Shown here one piece after another: positions 62,398-64,000 of a stretch of DNA of 64,000 nucleotides. The stretch is from the NCBI RefSeq assembly GCF_030908215.1, contig NZ_JAVFJK010000001.1, positions 248,001-312,000 of the forward strand. The letters are read 5' to 3'. Source of the DNA: Sinomonas sp. ASV486. Lineage in GTDB: Bacteria > Actinomycetota > Actinomycetes > Actinomycetales > Micrococcaceae. The position numbers were made by a program, and so were the translations under genes. Positions within the stretch are counted from its first letter, which is position 1, and each line of letters starts with the position of its first letter. Below the pieces are notes generated by a model. That model saw only the letters and a list, made by a program, of their open reading frames with translations, was not told the DNA's origin and did no database searches.

Positions 62398-62462
62398 TAC
62401 ACTCGCTAGGATGCCCACACATGGCTTCATCGCAGGCCGCACAGCAAGGAGCTGACGCATTG
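62398..62462 (+). promoter_or_regulatory. promoter and short upstream reading frame of glgX copy 2
   Basis: TACACT (62398-62403) is followed 7 nt later by an ATG (62411) opening a 14-codon frame [14 protein letters not shown] that stops at 62453-62455. An AAGGAG inside it precedes the TTG of glgX (62460) by 7 nt. TAGGAT (62407-62412) is 8 nt from another ATG (62421) in the glgX frame, an alternative start. Confidence 0.35.
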
Positions 62463-64000
62463 GAGAAGGACATTTGGCCGGGAACGGCCTACCCGCTCGG
62501 CGCCACGTTTGACGGCAAGGGCACCAACTTCGCGATCTTCAGCGAGGCCGCCGAGTCTGTCGAGCTGTGCCTCTTCGACGCGGAGCGGACCGAGCAGCGC
62601 TTCGAGCTGACCGAGGTGGACGGGTTCGTGTGGCACTGCTACCTGCCCAACGTCCAGCCCGGCCAGCTCTACGGCTACCGCATCCACGGCACCTATGACC
62701 CGGCCACGGGCCAGCGGTGCAACCCGAACAAGCTGCTCCTGGACCCGTACGCCAAGGCCGTCATGGGCCAGCCGGACTGGGACCAGTCGCTGTTCTCCTA
62801 CACGTTCGGGGACCCCGACAGCCGCAACGACGAGGACTCCGCGCCGCACATGATGCTCGGCGTGGTCACCAGCCCGTTCTTCGACTGGCAGAACGACTCC
62901 CTGCTGCGCGTCCCGTACCACCGCACGGTGGTCTACGAGGCCCATGTGCGGGGCCTCACCGAGCTCCACCCCGAGGTTCCCGAGGAACTGCGGGGAACGT
63001 ACGCGGGCGTGGCGCACCCCGCCGTCGTCAATCACCTCACCAAGCTCGGCGCGACGGCGATCGAGCTCATGCCCGTCCACCAGTTCGTGGACGATTCCAC
63101 GCTCCAGGACAAGGGCCTGCACAACTACTGGGGCTACAACACCATCGGCTTCTTCGCCCCACACGCCGGCTACTCCTCGAGCGGGAACACCGGCCAGCAG
63201 GTCCAGGAGTTCAAGGCCATGGTCCGCACGCTCCATCGCGCGGGCATCGAGGTGATCCTGGACGTGGTCTACAACCACACCGCGGAGGGCAACCACCTGG
63301 GCCCCACCCTGTCGATGAAGGGCATCGACAACGGCGCGTACTACCGGCTCGTCGAGGACGACCCGCAGTACTACATGGACTACACGGGCACCGGGAACTC
63401 CCTCAACGTCCGGCACCCGCACGCGCTGCAGCTGCTCATGGACTCGCTGCGCTACTGGGTCACCGAGATGCACGTGGACGGCTTCCGGTTCGACCTCGCG
63501 GCGACCCTGGCCCGCGAATTCTACGACGTGGACAAGCTCTCGAGCTTCTTCGAACTCATCCAGCAGGACCCGGTGGTCTCCCAGGTCAAGCTCATCGCCG
63601 AGCCGTGGGACGTGGGCCCGGGCGGGTACCAGGTGGGCAACTTCCCCCCGCAGTGGACCGAGTGGAACGGCAAGTACCGTGACACCGTGCGGGACTTCTG
63701 GCGCGGCGAGCCCTCCACGCTGGGGGAGTTCGCCTCCCGCCTGACCGGGTCCGCGGACCTGTACCAGCACAACGGCCGCCGCCCAGTCGCTTCCATCAAC
63801 TTCGTCACCGCGCACGACGGGTTCACGCTGCGGGACCTCGTCTCCTACAACGAGAAGCACAACGAGGCCAACGGCGAGGACAACAACGACGGCGAGAGCC
63901 ACAACCGGTCCTGGAACTGCGGCGCCGAGGGCCCCACGGATGATCCCGCGGTGCTCGAGCTGCGCGCCCGGCAGCAGCGCAACTTCATCGCCACGCTGCT
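62460..64000 (+). CDS. glgX: glycogen debranching enzyme GlgX, copy 2 (3' end beyond window)
   Basis: About 513 residues are visible. [20 protein letters not shown] at the N-terminus is the usual GlgX start. The barrel shows [62 protein letters not shown] and [12 protein letters not shown]. It is clearly paralogous to the copy at 58434-60563. TTG with AAGGAG fits the family N-terminus; ATG at 62421 would add 13 residues. Confidence 0.92.
   Translation, partial: MEKDIWPGTAYPLGATFDGKGTNFAIFSEAAESVELCLFDAERTEQRFELTEVDGFVWHCYLPNVQPGQLYGYRIHGTYDPATGQRCNPNKLLLDPYAKAVMGQPDWDQSLFSYTFGDPDSRNDEDSAPHMMLGVVTSPFFDWQNDSLLRVPYHRTVVYEAHVRGLTELHPEVPEELRGTYAGVAHPAVVNHLTKLGATAIELMPVHQFVDDSTLQDKGLHNYWGYNTIGFFAPHAGYSSSGNTGQQVQEFKAMVRTLHRAGIEVILDVVYNHTAEGNHLGPTLSMKGIDNGAYYRLVEDDPQYYMDYTGTGNSLNVRHPHALQLLMDSLRYWVTEMHVDGFRFDLAATLAREFYDVDKLSSFFELIQQDPVVSQVKLIAEPWDVGPGGYQVGNFPPQWTEWNGKYRDTVRDFWRGEPSTLGEFASRLTGSADLYQHNGRRPVASINFVTAHDGFTLRDLVSYNEKHNEANGEDNNDGESHNRSWNCGAEGPTDDPAVLELRARQQRNFIATL

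Noticed and set aside
61804-62460. 218-aa minus-strand frame over the kinase 5' end and sigma remnant
   Set aside because: Overlaps the kinase out of frame and the sigma remnant antisense; Arg/Gly/Pro-rich shadow composition.
1-64000. CRISPR array, tRNA, rRNA, transposase or integrase
   Set aside because: No regularly spaced direct repeats, no cloverleaf or rRNA segments and no recombinase motifs were recognised by reading.

Overview
The window comes from a high-GC actinobacterium. The order rplM-rpsI ... glmM ... coaA-glmS ... acpS-nnrD is the conserved actinobacterial ribosomal/cell-wall-precursor neighbourhood. The protein sequences look like Micrococcaceae (Arthrobacter/Sinomonas type), but that genus-level placement is inference. 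No rRNA, tRNA, CRISPR array, transposase or phage gene was seen.

Region 1 (1-7.75 kb, minus strand) is a complete Tad/Flp type IVb pilus assembly locus: two near-identical Flp pilins, TadE-like and TadG-like pseudopilins, CpaB, TadZ/CpaE, TadA, TadB, TadC and a third, divergent pilin. A strong hairpin ends it, next to the N-terminal part of an acyltransferase that leaves the window. No prepilin peptidase is present here.

Region 2 (7.75-31 kb) is the housekeeping core with insertions. rplM-rpsI has a structured leader of about 190 nt. Four genes (a GT39 and a GT2/GtrA membrane glycosyltransferase, a secreted 789-aa coiled-coil protein, and PPK2) separate rpsI from glmM. After these come a methyltransferase, MscL, a VanY-type lipoprotein, CoaA, GlmS, a polysaccharide deacetylase, DinB, AcpS, NnrD/E, a SGNH hydrolase lipoprotein and a DUF3467 protein. 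A small repeat cluster lies downstream of glmS and a TetR-regulator remnant lies at 30.4 kb.

Region 3 (30.6-57.2 kb) is a large surface-polysaccharide locus. A minus-strand arm (glycosyltransferase, PIG-L deacetylase, GalE, acyltransferase, initiating sugar transferase) diverges from a plus-strand arm in which nearly every gene overlaps the next by about 4 bp. The plus arm holds many glycosyltransferases, a full-length ABC exporter, a Wzy-like polymerase, a CMP-nonulosonate synthetase (NeuA), a 750-aa CBS-NeuB-SAF-TIM-barrel fusion and a putative sialyltransferase-like protein. Together these suggest a nonulosonate (sialic-acid-like) polymer built on undecaprenyl phosphate, probably flipped by the ABC protein and polymerised outside.

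Region 4 (57.2-64 kb) has two small hypothetical genes, two paralogous glycogen-debranching genes (glgX), a Ser/Thr kinase with a GAF domain between them, and the orphan C-terminus of a SigF/SigB-like sigma factor. The second glgX runs off the right edge.

One feature cuts across the window. At least a dozen transcription-unit heads have a TANNNT-type -10 box ending exactly 6-7 nt before the start codon, which predicts leaderless mRNAs.
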